64,000 bases of DNA from Olivibacter oleidegradans (GTDB taxonomy: Bacteria > Bacteroidota > Bacteroidia > Sphingobacteriales > Sphingobacteriaceae). A model generated the notes under the pieces. That model was not told the DNA's origin. It was given only the letters and a program-made list of their open reading frames with translations, and ran no database searches. The translations under genes were made by a program, and so were the position numbers. The stretch covers positions 124,001-188,000 of the forward strand of contig NZ_JBHLWO010000001.1 in NCBI RefSeq assembly GCF_042432805.1. Direction: 5' to 3'. Of the stretch, positions 45,647 to 55,184 are shown in pieces (position 1 is the first letter of the stretch; every line of letters begins with the position of its first letter).

Positions 45647-47074
45647 TTAACATTCGGGCAAACTCAACGGAATGTTGGTTGCTAAACCACCATCAGAAGT
45701 TTCTTTATACTTAACATTCATATCCAAGGCTGTTTCCCACATGGTGTGCACTACGGCATCTAAACTTACTTTTGCCTTTTCGGGATTGGATTGTAAAGCG
45801 AGTTGCGATGCTGTAATGGCCTTAATAGCTCCCATGGTATTTCTTTCGATACAGGGTACCTGTACTAATCCGCCGATGGGATCGCATGTTAGTCCAAGGT
45901 GATGTTCCATGGCAATTTCAGCTGCCATCAGTACTTGGCGCTGGGATCCGCCCAAACACTCGGTTAATGCCGCCGCTGCCATCGCCGAAGACACACCAAT
46001 CTCAGCCTGGCATCCACCCATTGCAGCCGATATCGTCGATCCTTTCTTGAAGATACTTCCTATCTCCGATGCCGTCGCTATAAATTGAATGATTTTTTCT
46101 TCATTGTAGCCATTGCAGAATATTAAAAAGTATTGAAGGACGGCTGGGATTACACCGGCAGCACCGTTTGTCGGAGCGGTAACGACCCGTCCGAATGAAG
46201 CATTCTCCTCGTTCACGGCCAAGGCAAAACAACTTACCCAATCTAACGTATACTGGAAACCACTCCCTCCTTCACGGATAGCGTACATCCAGGTTTCAAA
46301 ATCGGCATAATGACGGCCGTTCAATAATTTTTTATTTAATTTAGCGGCTCTTCTTTCCACATTTAAGCCTCCCGGCAAGGTACCCGTAGTGTGACAGCCT
46401 CGATAAATACAATCACGAATCGTATGAAAAATCTTTAAGATCCCCTTATTAGTTTCTTCTTCACTTCGCCATGCATGCTCATTTTCGAGCACCACCTCTG
46501 AAACTTTAAGGCCGGTACGCATACACCACATCAATAAATCCTTCGCATTTTGAACGGGGAAGGGTAGATCCACCTCTTCTGTATCACCTGCCCGTTGATT
46601 TTCCTGGACTACAAAACCTCCACCAATAGAGAAGTAAGTTTCAGATAACGCCGTTCCATCTCTGAAAAAAGCTTGAAAGGTAACCGCATTTGGGTGATAG
46701 GGCAAACTTTCCGTCATCAGGAAAAGCAAGTCCTCTCCATAATTAAAAGGAATTACATACTGCCCGGCAAGACACAATTGGCAATCACCCTTAATCTGGT
46801 CAACTGTTGGTTGAATCCGACTAACCTCGAAAGTCACGGGGTCACCACCACTCAACCCTAAAAGGATTGCTATATCGGTTCCATGCCCCTTACCCGTCTT
46901 GGCCAAGGATCCGTAGAGTAAGATTTTAACTGCTTCTGTATCAGCAAGCCTCTTTTCTTGATCAAGCTTTTGGATAAATCGTTGTGCTGCACGCCATGGC
47001 CCAAGGGTATGCGAGCTAGAAGGCCCGACACCGATTTTGAAAATATCAAAAATGGAAATCTGTTCTTTATTCAT
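45647..47074 (-). CDS. sdaA: L-serine ammonia-lyase (iron-sulfur L-serine dehydratase)
   Basis: A 475-residue single-chain enzyme that turns L-serine into pyruvate and ammonia with a [4Fe-4S] cluster. Start at 47074 (MNKEQISIFDIFKIGVGPSSSHTLGP split); an ATG four codons earlier is possible. Catalytic serines lie in GPSSSHT; the cluster cysteines are likely in GGCQAEIGVSSAM, LTCDPIGGLVQVPCIERN. The alpha and beta domains are fused in the usual order. It stands alone and is followed by the long hairpin at 45506-45552. Confidence 0.96.
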   Translation of the reverse strand: MNKEQISIFDIFKIGVGPSSSHTLGPWRAAQRFIQKLDQEKRLADTEAVKILLYGSLAKTGKGHGTDIAILLGLSGGDPVTFEVSRIQPTVDQIKGDCQLCLAGQYVIPFNYGEDLLFLMTESLPYHPNAVTFQAFFRDGTALSETYFSIGGGFVVQENQRAGDTEEVDLPFPVQNAKDLLMWCMRTGLKVSEVVLENEHAWRSEEETNKGILKIFHTIRDCIYRGCHTTGTLPGGLNVERRAAKLNKKLLNGRHYADFETWMYAIREGGSGFQYTLDWVSCFALAVNEENASFGRVVTAPTNGAAGVIPAVLQYFLIFCNGYNEEKIIQFIATASEIGSIFKKGSTISAAMGGCQAEIGVSSAMAAAALTECLGGSQRQVLMAAEIAMEHHLGLTCDPIGGLVQVPCIERNTMGAIKAITASQLALQSNPEKAKVSLDAVVHTMWETALDMNVKYKETSDGGLATNIPLSLPEC

Positions 47075-47177
47075 AAAATAACGCATACGAAGTTAAGCCT
47101 AATAATTGTGATTTCCTTATCGGCTCATTTACCCGATATTGACATCATTTTAAAAATTTTAACCATCGGAAAACATT

Positions 47178-47212
47178 TTTGTACGTTTTATCAGTTCCAT
47201 ATTTTATATTTG
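47178..47212 (+). promoter_or_regulatory. Possible promoter for the DUF5684 gene
   Basis: TATATTTG at 47205-47212 matches the Bacteroidota -7 box TAnnTTTG exactly. The nearest TTTG upstream (47178-47181) is 23 bases away, longer than the usual 19-21, so the -33 box is doubtful. It would give a 5' leader of about 110 bases. Confidence 0.35.
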
Positions 47213-47328
47213 TTTATTATAAGCCGAAAAAATTGATAATAAACTAATTTTCAATGCAGTTATTTACCTAAAAAAGTTAAAAGTCTTATAAAAACAACAC
47301 CCCTGTTTTTCACTTAAATAAGAATCAT

Positions 47329-47808
47329 ATGAACAACTACGATTACAACGATTCAATGAGCTCCGGTTTATTTGCCGCCATGGGCATTGGCACAACACTT
47401 GTTTCGCTTGCTCTTAGTATTTTAGCGATCGCCGGTTTGTGGAAAATGTTCGAAAAGGCTGGCAAACCAGGCTGGGCAGCAATAATTCCTGTTTACAATC
47501 TCATTGTTATTCTTGAGATTGTTGGAAAACCTATTTGGTGGATATTTTTCTTTCTGATTCCCTGTGTAAACTTTGTAGTAATCATTTGGGTGCTGAATCT
47601 GTTGATGAAGAGCTTCGGAAAAGATTCAATATACACGGTACTGGCGTTTTTCTTCTCTTTTATCATTTTTCCCATGATTGGCTTCGGGAGCGATCGCTAT
47701 TTGGGACCATCAGCTGCTGAAGCGAGAGGTGGCAACTCGTTTGATCAGTTTAAGAATTATAAGAATCCATTTGATGATCCGAATGCACCTAGAGACCCAA
47801 CAGCTTAA
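47329..47808 (+). CDS. DUF5684-type small membrane protein
   Basis: A 159-residue membrane protein with about four hydrophobic helices. The segment WKMFEKAGKPGWAAIIPVYN, followed by KPIWWIFFFLIPCVNFV, is characteristic of the DUF5684 family, which is also found fused to signal peptidase I. The C-terminal tail (from about 130) is hydrophilic and proline-rich. Role unknown. It is followed after six bases by a DUF2752 gene, probably in one transcript. Confidence 0.85.
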   Translation: MNNYDYNDSMSSGLFAAMGIGTTLVSLALSILAIAGLWKMFEKAGKPGWAAIIPVYNLIVILEIVGKPIWWIFFFLIPCVNFVVIIWVLNLLMKSFGKDSIYTVLAFFFSFIIFPMIGFGSDRYLGPSAAEARGGNSFDQFKNYKNPFDDPNAPRDPTA

Positions 47809-47814
47809 TATGGT

Positions 47815-48135
47815 ATGAACTATTTGCTGTTTTTGATTTTCAGTAGCTGGTCCGGAATAGACTGGCTACAACATCATCTTCTACCTTGCCCTTTTAAATG
47901 GTTAACCGGCATAGATTGCCCCGGCTGCGGTTTTCAAAGAGCATTATTGTTATTACTTCAGGGGCGATGGCAAGCCAGTATAGTACAATATCCACCAACC
48001 ATTCCACTTTTATTATTAGGTTTATTTTTCCTGCTAAAAAACCGTTATTTTAAGAAAAATGAAAAACTTGCTACCGTATTATCTTGCTTAGTGGGCTTTC
48101 TAATCATCACGTCCTATCTTAACAAGATGTTTTAA
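47815..48135 (+). CDS. DUF2752 family membrane protein
   Basis: A 106-residue protein with three hydrophobic helices and the family signature CPFKWLTGIDCPGCGFQRAL (near 24-43), whose cysteines suggest metal binding or a disulfide. Lies directly after the DUF5684 gene; the two families are often neighbours in Bacteroidota. It converges on the RDD gene with only 19 bases between. Function unknown. Confidence 0.87.
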   Translation: MNYLLFLIFSSWSGIDWLQHHLLPCPFKWLTGIDCPGCGFQRALLLLLQGRWQASIVQYPPTIPLLLLGLFFLLKNRYFKKNEKLATVLSCLVGFLIITSYLNKMF

Positions 48136-48154
48136 GCGCAGCTAATGGAGCCTT

Positions 48155-48913
48155 TTATTTCGTATTTGATGTCAGATACGAATAGTCGCGAACAATTTGT
48201 TTCAAAAACTCCCATTCATTCATCTCGTTAGGAATGTTCACTTGTAACACATCTTTTGCTTTCATAGCCATTTTATATACGAGCATATTATTGCCTGACT
48301 TACTGAAATTGGCCAACACATCATGAATGAGTGTTATGTCCTGATCGTTAAGACTTGTCACCTCCGGAAACAAGGGCTTATATAGTTCTTCGGTTGGAGG
48401 ATGAAAGGCAATTGCTTCTAACTGCGTTCGGGGAACGGTTTTAATTAAAGTTGTGCCCGCCACAATATCGCCTATTCGTTGCTTGTTTTCGGATAGTGCC
48501 ACGCAGATCAATGCCCCTACTTGCATTGTTAGTGTAAAATCTACAAACCGGAATAACCACCTCAAAAAGTATTGACCTACACTAGGTTGATAACCGTCTA
48601 GGCTGACAACTTTAATTTTCAGTATGCGCTTGCCAACACTCTGCCCATTAAAAAAAATTTCACACAGCAAATCATAAAACACAAACAGCGAACCATATAA
48701 AGCCAAAAGTATCAGATTACCGGTATTATCAAAAGCCAGTCCTAAGCCTGAAACGATCAATATAAATAAGAGATAAATAAGAAAAAAGAGGAGCAGATCG
48801 ATTATACGTGCAGCGATCCGCTCGCCCACGCCGGCGACATCATAATCGATCGATATATTTTGCGAAGTAATTACCTTTACATGATTCATCAAAACGAATT
48901 TAGTGAAATCCAT
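48155..48913 (-). CDS. RDD family membrane protein
   Basis: A 252-residue protein with an RDD domain: VGERIAARIIDLLLFFLIYL (about 28-47), a second helix near 62-85, then GQSVGKRILKIKVVSLDGYQ and a third helix. The Arg and Asp residues that name the family are at the start of helix 1. The C-terminal 90 residues are hydrophilic. It is divergent from the SpoIIM-MoxR-DUF58 genes, 71 bases away; RDD proteins are regular members of that cluster. A start eight codons later (MNHVKVITSQ) is possible. Confidence 0.9.
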   Translation of the reverse strand: MDFTKFVLMNHVKVITSQNISIDYDVAGVGERIAARIIDLLLFFLIYLLFILIVSGLGLAFDNTGNLILLALYGSLFVFYDLLCEIFFNGQSVGKRILKIKVVSLDGYQPSVGQYFLRWLFRFVDFTLTMQVGALICVALSENKQRIGDIVAGTTLIKTVPRTQLEAIAFHPPTEELYKPLFPEVTSLNDQDITLIHDVLANFSKSGNNMLVYKMAMKAKDVLQVNIPNEMNEWEFLKQIVRDYSYLTSNTK

Positions 48914-48984
48914 GGATATGGAAGCGTTTGATTTTTATTATCTTTATTTCGATTCAGGACTTATACTCAAATTATTAATACCAT

Positions 48985-49926
48985 ATGCGGGAAGCACTGT
49001 TCGTCAAACAAAATAATGCAAAATGGGAAAGTTATGAAAAAATAAAGACAACCCATCCGGATGAGTTAGCAGCGCGTTTTATCGAAATCACGGACGATCT
49101 CGCCTATGCCAAAACCTTTTACCCAAAATCGAAAACCACCGCCTATCTTAATGGCTTGGCAGCTCGTCTACACCAGTCGCTCTATATTAATAAAAAAGAA
49201 AAGGCAAGTCGTTTTCTGAGCTTTTGGAAAACGGAGCTTCCGATTATCTTTTTTCAGTATCGAAATCAGTTGGCCTATTCTGCTGTATTTTTCTTATTAT
49301 TCACCTTTATCGGTGCATTCTCTGCCGCGAATGATGAAACATTTGTTCGGCTTGTTTTAGGTGACGACTATGTAAATATGACAAATACTAATATAGAAAA
49401 AGGAGATCCTTTTGGCGTATATAAACAATCGAATCCGTTGCTTATGTTTTTGATGATTGCGCTGAACAATATTCGAGTGTCGTGTATGGCATTCCTCTTG
49501 GGTATTTTATGCGCTGTTGGCACGGTCGTACTGCTTATGTATAATGGCATTATGTTGGGATCTTTTCAATATTATTTTTTTACAAAAGGTTTAGGTTTTG
49601 AATCGGTATTAGTTATCTGGATACACGGCACATTGGAAATATCGGCGATTGTGTTGGCAGGAGCCGCGGGCTTGATATTGGGAAACAGTCTGCTGTTTCC
49701 CAAAACTTACAGTAGACTCACTTCGCTTAAACGGGGAGCGAAGGATGGTCTAAAAATCATTGTCGGATTGATCCCCATATTCATTATCGCTGCTTTATTG
49801 GAGTCTTTTGTAACAAGACATACAGCTATGCCCTTCTGGTTAAGCAGCGCTATATTGATAGCATCTTTTCTTTTTATCGTATGGTACGTGGTGATTTATC
49901 CCCGTAAGCTTTCCAAACTTATTTAG
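48985..49926 (+). CDS. SpoIIM-family (stage II sporulation protein M-like) membrane protein
   Basis: A 313-residue membrane protein. A cytoplasmic N-terminus (about 1-95) precedes about five to six helices, with the family-typical NNIRVSCMAFLLGILCAVGT and WIHGTLEISAIVLAGAAGL. In non-sporulating bacteria the family occurs with RDD, MoxR and DUF58 genes, as here. It is the first gene of a six-gene rightward run. Role unknown; membrane organisation is often proposed. Confidence 0.9.
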   Translation: MREALFVKQNNAKWESYEKIKTTHPDELAARFIEITDDLAYAKTFYPKSKTTAYLNGLAARLHQSLYINKKEKASRFLSFWKTELPIIFFQYRNQLAYSAVFFLLFTFIGAFSAANDETFVRLVLGDDYVNMTNTNIEKGDPFGVYKQSNPLLMFLMIALNNIRVSCMAFLLGILCAVGTVVLLMYNGIMLGSFQYYFFTKGLGFESVLVIWIHGTLEISAIVLAGAAGLILGNSLLFPKTYSRLTSLKRGAKDGLKIIVGLIPIFIIAALLESFVTRHTAMPFWLSSAILIASFLFIVWYVVIYPRKLSKLI

Positions 49927-49928
49927 TT

Positions 49929-50837
49929 ATGAATTATTCCTCTGAAGAACCGATTGAATTAAGAAAGGTAAGAGATTTCAGTGAGACGATGAATGATAGC
50001 TTCAGCTTTATCAAACAACATTTCAAAAATCTTTTTAAACCCCTTTTATATATAAGTGGCTTTTTTATTATCGCCACAATAGCCAGTAGCGTTGCACAAC
50101 AAATGAAAACTATCCGATTGGTTGGCTTGGCAAAAGCATCAACCTCAACCGTATTAGCCGAAAATATGACGGGATACACATTTGGTTTAGCCTACTTTCT
50201 GTTACTTTTATTCAGTATCTTATCTGTTAGCGTAATTTATCTAGTTACCTATTGCTATATGAAACTCTATAAAGAACACCACCATACAATTCCATCCATG
50301 CAAGCCGTTTGGGACTTATTTAAAAGCCATATTATATCCTTTTTCATAGCGACCATTCTTTTAAGTATATTCATCTTTATTGGTTTCCTCTTTTGTTTAG
50401 TTCCCGGTTTTTACCTGATTCCCATTATTAGCTTAACCTTGCCCATTATGATTATGGAAGACAAAGGCTTATTTGAAGCATTATCGCGCAGCATACAATT
50501 GATAAAAGACCACTGGTGGAAAACCTTCGCATTGATATTTCTAGCATCTATCATTGCCTATTTTAGCATGGGAATACTGAGTCTTCCATCAGCATTTCTA
50601 AGTATCGGCGCCGTATTTGTTGAAGATTCTCCCACCTTGGTTCTCGCTGGTAGTATCTTTGGGTCTATTTTAACGGGTTTAGCACAGCTATTTTATATCT
50701 TACCTGCAATTGTGAGTGCGCTGTGGTATTTTAGTCTTACAGAAGAGAAAGACGGATTAGGCCTTATGGAACGAATAGAAGGCTTTGGGTCCGGCGGAGT
50801 GAAGGCGTCCAACGATTGGCCAAAAGAAGAATATTAA
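49929..50837 (+). CDS. Multi-pass membrane protein of the MoxR cluster
   Basis: A 302-residue protein with about six membrane helices, starting 2 bases after the SpoIIM-like gene. The region SFFIATILLSIFIFIGFLFC and VPGFYLIPIISLTLPIMIME, then FEALSRSIQLIKDHWWKTF, is like the DUF975/glycerophosphodiester phosphodiesterase membrane-domain group. I cannot assign a function. Its place in the cluster suggests it acts with the SpoIIM and DUF4129 proteins. Confidence 0.8.
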   Translation: MNYSSEEPIELRKVRDFSETMNDSFSFIKQHFKNLFKPLLYISGFFIIATIASSVAQQMKTIRLVGLAKASTSTVLAENMTGYTFGLAYFLLLLFSILSVSVIYLVTYCYMKLYKEHHHTIPSMQAVWDLFKSHIISFFIATILLSIFIFIGFLFCLVPGFYLIPIISLTLPIMIMEDKGLFEALSRSIQLIKDHWWKTFALIFLASIIAYFSMGILSLPSAFLSIGAVFVEDSPTLVLAGSIFGSILTGLAQLFYILPAIVSALWYFSLTEEKDGLGLMERIEGFGSGGVKASNDWPKEEY

Positions 50838-50847
50838 TTATTAATCG

Positions 50848-51582
50848 ATGCACCGTATCTGTCTCTTCCTATTGTGTTTGTTATCTTTTATACGCCCCCT
50901 CCAGGCCGTAAGCATAGACGCTGCTTTATCAAAAGGACAAGACAAACAGAAACAGATAAATATTGATACCGGGAAAATAATTTTACGCTCATTTGATGCT
51001 GCCAAGTTAGCAAGTTATAAAGAGGACGCAGCCTTCAAGTATGAGGAAGAACAGGTTCCTGTTGGATGGTGGCAACATTTTAAACAGTGGCTTTACAATC
51101 AGCTAGCCCGCATTTTTTCGAACGGACAATCCGGGTCAACTTTTAAATGGCTATTTATTATACTAGGGAGTGCCGCGCTCTTATTCCTTGTCTATAAAAT
51201 TGCCGGTATGGATATACTGTACATATTCGGAAGAAGAAATCGGGTTAGTGGTGCAAGTTCCATTGCGGAAGAAGAGGACATACATCAAATCGATTTTGAA
51301 ATGGAGCTCCAGACCGCTATTACAAACAAAAATTTCCGACAGGCGGTCCGTTTATCATATCTTCAATTGCTAAAAGAACTGACAGATCGGGCATTAATCG
51401 ATTGGCAACCGGGAAAAACGAATCAAATCTATGTGCAGGAGTTAGGAAACAGACCATTCAGCAACGATTTTAGAAATTTGACAGGTCTGTTTGAAAAAGT
51501 ATGGTATGGCGCCTTTCCGGTAAGAGAAAACGATTTTTTCGACTTTAGAAGAAGTTTCGCGAAATTAAAGGATCGGATTTAG
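50848..51582 (+). CDS. DUF4129 domain protein
   Basis: A 244-residue protein with an N-terminal signal (1-20), one internal transmembrane helix (about 102-120, FKWLFIILGSAALLFLVYKI) and a C-terminal cytoplasmic DUF4129 domain (about 155-240) with RQAVRLSYLQLLKELTDRAL and LTGLFEKVWYGAF. DUF4129 is also found at the end of bacterial transglutaminase-like proteins and next to MoxR/DUF58 pairs. It lies 10 bases after the preceding gene. Confidence 0.88.
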   Translation: MHRICLFLLCLLSFIRPLQAVSIDAALSKGQDKQKQINIDTGKIILRSFDAAKLASYKEDAAFKYEEEQVPVGWWQHFKQWLYNQLARIFSNGQSGSTFKWLFIILGSAALLFLVYKIAGMDILYIFGRRNRVSGASSIAEEEDIHQIDFEMELQTAITNKNFRQAVRLSYLQLLKELTDRALIDWQPGKTNQIYVQELGNRPFSNDFRNLTGLFEKVWYGAFPVRENDFFDFRRSFAKLKDRI

Positions 51583-51594
51583 ATACAGTAACAT

Positions 51595-52806
51595 ATGAAA
51601 GATCTTAAGTTGTATCTTCTGCTAGGTTTTTTATTGTTGGGTATATATTTATTTATTGAATATAACCGTCCAGTGGCTGTTAATTGGTCGCCCACTTATC
51701 AGCGAAGCGACAAAATACCTTTCGGAACTTACATATGCTATCGCGAACTTCCGAAGCTTTTTAAAAGGGGTGTATATAATAGTCGACAACCGCTCGAAGA
51801 AACACTTCCAAAGGCTAAAGGTGCCAATTTACTTATTATTTCCTCCAAGATTTCCTTGGGCAACGATGATTATCAAAAGCTTTATACACATATCGAGAAA
51901 GGCAACGATGTTTTTCTCGCGGCGAGTGATTTCAATCAAATTCTTTTAGATTCACTTCATTTACAAATTCGTACACGAGATGTTCTTTTTGCAAAAGACA
52001 GCTTACAATTTCATTTTCTGAATAAACACTTGGCTCCAGGTCGTTATTATCGGTTCAACAGAGGCATAGCTTCCCAATACTTTAGTAAAATAGACACACT
52101 GAAAGCTACTATATTAGGTACGAATAATAAAGGTGAAGCAAATTTTTTGCGTTATCATATCGGCAATGGTGACTTATACTTGTTGGCTTCTCCCGATTTT
52201 TTCACCAACTACGCATTGTTAACTGAAGAAGGGGCTGCCTATGCCTCCAAAACACTTTCGTACTTAAATCCAAATCGGCCCCTCATTTATGATGAATATC
52301 AATTACTTGGTATGGCAGGTGAGCGATCGCTCTTGCGATTTATTTTTAGCAATGCCTCACTTAAGTGGTCTTATTACATTATGCTTGCATGCCTAATACT
52401 ATTTGTTCTGTTCGAAATTAAACGGCGACAACGGATCATTCCAATAGAAGATCCAATGGCAAACACCAGCGTAGAATTTATAAAAGTGGTAAGTAGCGTT
52501 TATTTTCGACAGCGTGACAATAGCGATATCGCACAGAAAAAGGCTCAGTATCTTCTTCATTTTATTCGCGCTCACTATCGAATTAAAACAAGCGATTTAA
52601 ACGATGAGTTTTTAGCGTTACTTGCCGAACGCTCGGGTGTCACAGCGGATGTCGTTCAAAAGATATTTGAATATATGGAAGCTGTTCACTTGGGGAAACA
52701 ATTAAGTGATCAAGAATTGACAGATTTTAATAATTACGTGGAACGGTTTTACAATCAATCGAAGATACTATGGAACAAGAATTTTTCGAACAACGTGCCG
52801 ATTTAG
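51595..52806 (+). CDS. DUF4350 domain protein
   Basis: A 403-residue protein anchored by an N-terminal helix (5-22) and a second helix at about 261-279 (SYYIMLACLILFVLFEIKR). Between them is the DUF4350 domain (about 40-230), which starts SDKIPFGTYICYRELPKLF and resembles glutamine amidotransferase-like folds. The cytoplasmic tail is helical. It overlaps the start of the moxR gene by 37 bases, which implies coupled translation. Confidence 0.87.
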   Translation: MKDLKLYLLLGFLLLGIYLFIEYNRPVAVNWSPTYQRSDKIPFGTYICYRELPKLFKRGVYNSRQPLEETLPKAKGANLLIISSKISLGNDDYQKLYTHIEKGNDVFLAASDFNQILLDSLHLQIRTRDVLFAKDSLQFHFLNKHLAPGRYYRFNRGIASQYFSKIDTLKATILGTNNKGEANFLRYHIGNGDLYLLASPDFFTNYALLTEEGAAYASKTLSYLNPNRPLIYDEYQLLGMAGERSLLRFIFSNASLKWSYYIMLACLILFVLFEIKRRQRIIPIEDPMANTSVEFIKVVSSVYFRQRDNSDIAQKKAQYLLHFIRAHYRIKTSDLNDEFLALLAERSGVTADVVQKIFEYMEAVHLGKQLSDQELTDFNNYVERFYNQSKILWNKNFSNNVPI

Positions 52807-53747
52807 GTGAATTACAGCAAGCGGTTCAACAAATTAAAGACTCGATCGGTAGGGTTGTTGTTGGGCAGCAAAACCTGGTTGAACTCTTAATTGCCGGAAT
52901 TTTAGCTGATGGCCATGTACTGATAGAGGGGGTGCCGGGCATTGCTAAGACGTTGACCGCTAAATTAATTGCAAAATGTATTGACGCACAGTTTAGTCGC
53001 ATTCAATTTACGCCAGACCTCATGCCTTCAGATGTTCTGGGTACATCCATTTTCAATCCAAAAAGTGTTGATTTTGAATTTAAAAAAGGGCCTATATTCG
53101 GAAACATCATTCTAGCTGATGAGATCAATCGAGCTCCCGCAAAGACGCAATCTGCCTTATTCGAAGTAATGGAAGAACGTCAAATGACCCTAGATGGTAT
53201 CACACACCCAATGGAAGAGCCATTTATAGTGCTGGCGACCCAAAATCCAATAGAACAGGAAGGAACTTACCGTTTACCGGAAGCGCAACTCGACCGATTT
53301 TTGTTTAAGATCGAGGTGGGCTATCCCTCCCTGGTGGAAGAAACAGAGCTTTTGATCCGACACCATCAAGCGGATCCTCTTGAAACAATCAAGCATATAC
53401 AACCGGTCCTCTCGAGTGGACAAATTAAATCCCTACGGAATACGGTAAGGAAATTACATGTGGAAGATAAATTAATCGAGTTTGTAGCGAAGATCGTCTA
53501 TCAAACAAGAAACCACAAGTCTTTATTCCTGGGAGCGTCGCCCCGAGCATCATTAGCCATCATGAATGGGGCAAAGGCTATTGCTGCCATGAATAGTCGT
53601 GACTTTGTCACGCCGGACGACATCATAGGCGTTACACCTGCCGTATTGCGCCATCGTATTGTTTTAACGCCTGATCGAGAAATGGAAGGCATTACGCCTG
53701 ATGAAGTTATCCATCAGCTCATTAAGAATATCGAGATTCCGAGGTGA
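52770..53747 (+). CDS. MoxR-family AAA+ ATPase
   Basis: A 325-residue ATPase of the MoxR group. Walker A GVPGIAKTLTAKLI near 54-67, Walker B and following ILADEINRAPAKTQSALFEVMEERQ in parts near 111-135, sensor 1 LATQNPIEQEGTY near 151-163 and the sensor 2 ASPRASLAIMNGAKA near 264. MoxR proteins are chaperone-like ATPases that act with DUF58 or vWA proteins. The start overlaps the DUF4350 gene. The DUF58 partner follows after an 87-base gap that holds a G-run motif. Confidence 0.96.
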   Translation: MEQEFFEQRADLGELQQAVQQIKDSIGRVVVGQQNLVELLIAGILADGHVLIEGVPGIAKTLTAKLIAKCIDAQFSRIQFTPDLMPSDVLGTSIFNPKSVDFEFKKGPIFGNIILADEINRAPAKTQSALFEVMEERQMTLDGITHPMEEPFIVLATQNPIEQEGTYRLPEAQLDRFLFKIEVGYPSLVEETELLIRHHQADPLETIKHIQPVLSSGQIKSLRNTVRKLHVEDKLIEFVAKIVYQTRNHKSLFLGASPRASLAIMNGAKAIAAMNSRDFVTPDDIIGVTPAVLRHRIVLTPDREMEGITPDEVIHQLIKNIEIPR

Positions 53748-53755
53748 AGCTTATA

Positions 53756-53778
53756 GGGGATAGGGATTAGGGATAGGG
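53756..53778 (+). other. G-quadruplex-forming motif between moxR and DUF58 genes
   Basis: Four runs of at least three G occur at 53756-53759, 53763-53765, 53770-53772 and 53776-53778, with loops of 3, 4 and 3 bases. This fits the standard four-run quadruplex pattern on the coding (plus) strand and would be present in the mRNA between the two genes. It begins 9 bases after the moxR stop codon. Confidence 0.75.
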
Positions 53779-53834
53779 TGGAGATAAGGGTAAAGAGCGG
53801 GACTTAACAAAAAGCGTTTATTAAAGATTCTACG

Positions 53835-55184
53835 ATGCGTAATATCGTTCGATTATTTTATTTGGATCTATTTCTGAGTAAGCGATTTTTTATCGCTTGG
53901 GGAATAACGGCATTCTTATTTTTATTAGCTTATTTTTTCCCTTGGCTGGGATTTTTACCTTATATAGCTGCTCTTACAACGACGCTGATTTTATTAGCAG
54001 ATATCGCATTACTATACGCTGTAAAAAATGGAGGGGTAGTCAGTACGCGTATTGCTCCTGCCCGCCTAAGCAACAGTGATGATAACGAAATTTTTATTAC
54101 AAGCAACAATCGTTATCCTTTTACTGTAAAAATAGGCATTATCGATGAAATACCTTATCAATTCCAAAAGCGCGATATTTGGTTCGAGCGAGCTCTGGAA
54201 GTTAAGGAACGGAGTACTTTTTCATACCAACTACGCCCTGTAAAACGAGGCCTTTACTCTTTCGGAAAACTACGAACTTTTGTACAATCACCCATCGGTT
54301 TTATACAACGTAGATTTAATGAAGATGCAGAGGCTAATGTACCCGTATACCCTTCTTTTCTTCAAATGCGTAAATACGAGATGTTAGCCATTTCTAATCG
54401 GTTAACGGATTACGGCTTGAAGAAGATCCGTCGTTTAGGCCATAGCATGGAATTTGAACAAATAAAGGCTTATGTTCAGGGTGATGATTATCGGACGCTA
54501 AATTGGAAAGCTTCTGCTCGTCAAGGCAGTTTAATGGTCAATTCGTACATTGACGAGCGATCGCAACATATCTATTGTATAATCGACAAATCAAGGGCAA
54601 TGAAGATGCCCTTTCATGGCTTAAGTTTATTAGATTACGCCATTAATGCAAGTTTGGTATTGGCTAACATTGCGCTCAAAAAGGAAGATAAAGCCGGACT
54701 TATCACATTTGCCGAGCAAATTGGGACTGTTCTTCCTGCTGATAGGCGTTCTACACAACTTAATTATATTATGGAGGCCTTGTACAAAGAGAAGACACGT
54801 TATTTAGAGAGTAATTTGGAGATTTTATACTCGACTGTAAGGTATACGCTACGGCAAAGAAGCTTGATTATCTTATTTACGAATTTTGAAAGTGTATCTG
54901 CCTTAAATCGACAATTACCTTATTTGAAGAAAATTGCAAAATACCACTTATTGGTAGTAATCTTTTTTGAGAACATCGAGGTGAAAAACTTAAGTCAAGA
55001 AAAAGCGGAAAGCATCGAAGGTATCTATTTGAAAACAATCGCAGAGAAATTTGTCTACGAAAAAAAACTACTTGTTCGAGAGCTTGCCAGGCATGGAATA
55101 CAGTCTGTCTTGACGCCACCTGAACATTTGACTGTCAACACAATCAATAAGTATTTGGAAATTAAGGCTAAGCAGCGGATTTGA
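53835..55184 (+). CDS. DUF58 domain protein (MoxR partner)
   Basis: A 449-residue protein with two N-terminal helices (about 14-35 and 40-65), a beta-rich linker, and the DUF58 motif with GDDYRTLNWKASARQGSLMV (near 219-238), followed by a vWA-like domain that begins IYCIIDKSRAMKMPF. These proteins work with MoxR ATPases, possibly through a metal-dependent adhesion-type site; here the DxSxS-type motif reads DKSRA, so it is only partly kept. It is the last gene of the cluster. Confidence 0.93.
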   Translation: MRNIVRLFYLDLFLSKRFFIAWGITAFLFLLAYFFPWLGFLPYIAALTTTLILLADIALLYAVKNGGVVSTRIAPARLSNSDDNEIFITSNNRYPFTVKIGIIDEIPYQFQKRDIWFERALEVKERSTFSYQLRPVKRGLYSFGKLRTFVQSPIGFIQRRFNEDAEANVPVYPSFLQMRKYEMLAISNRLTDYGLKKIRRLGHSMEFEQIKAYVQGDDYRTLNWKASARQGSLMVNSYIDERSQHIYCIIDKSRAMKMPFHGLSLLDYAINASLVLANIALKKEDKAGLITFAEQIGTVLPADRRSTQLNYIMEALYKEKTRYLESNLEILYSTVRYTLRQRSLIILFTNFESVSALNRQLPYLKKIAKYHLLVVIFFENIEVKNLSQEKAESIEGIYLKTIAEKFVYEKKLLVRELARHGIQSVLTPPEHLTVNTINKYLEIKAKQRI

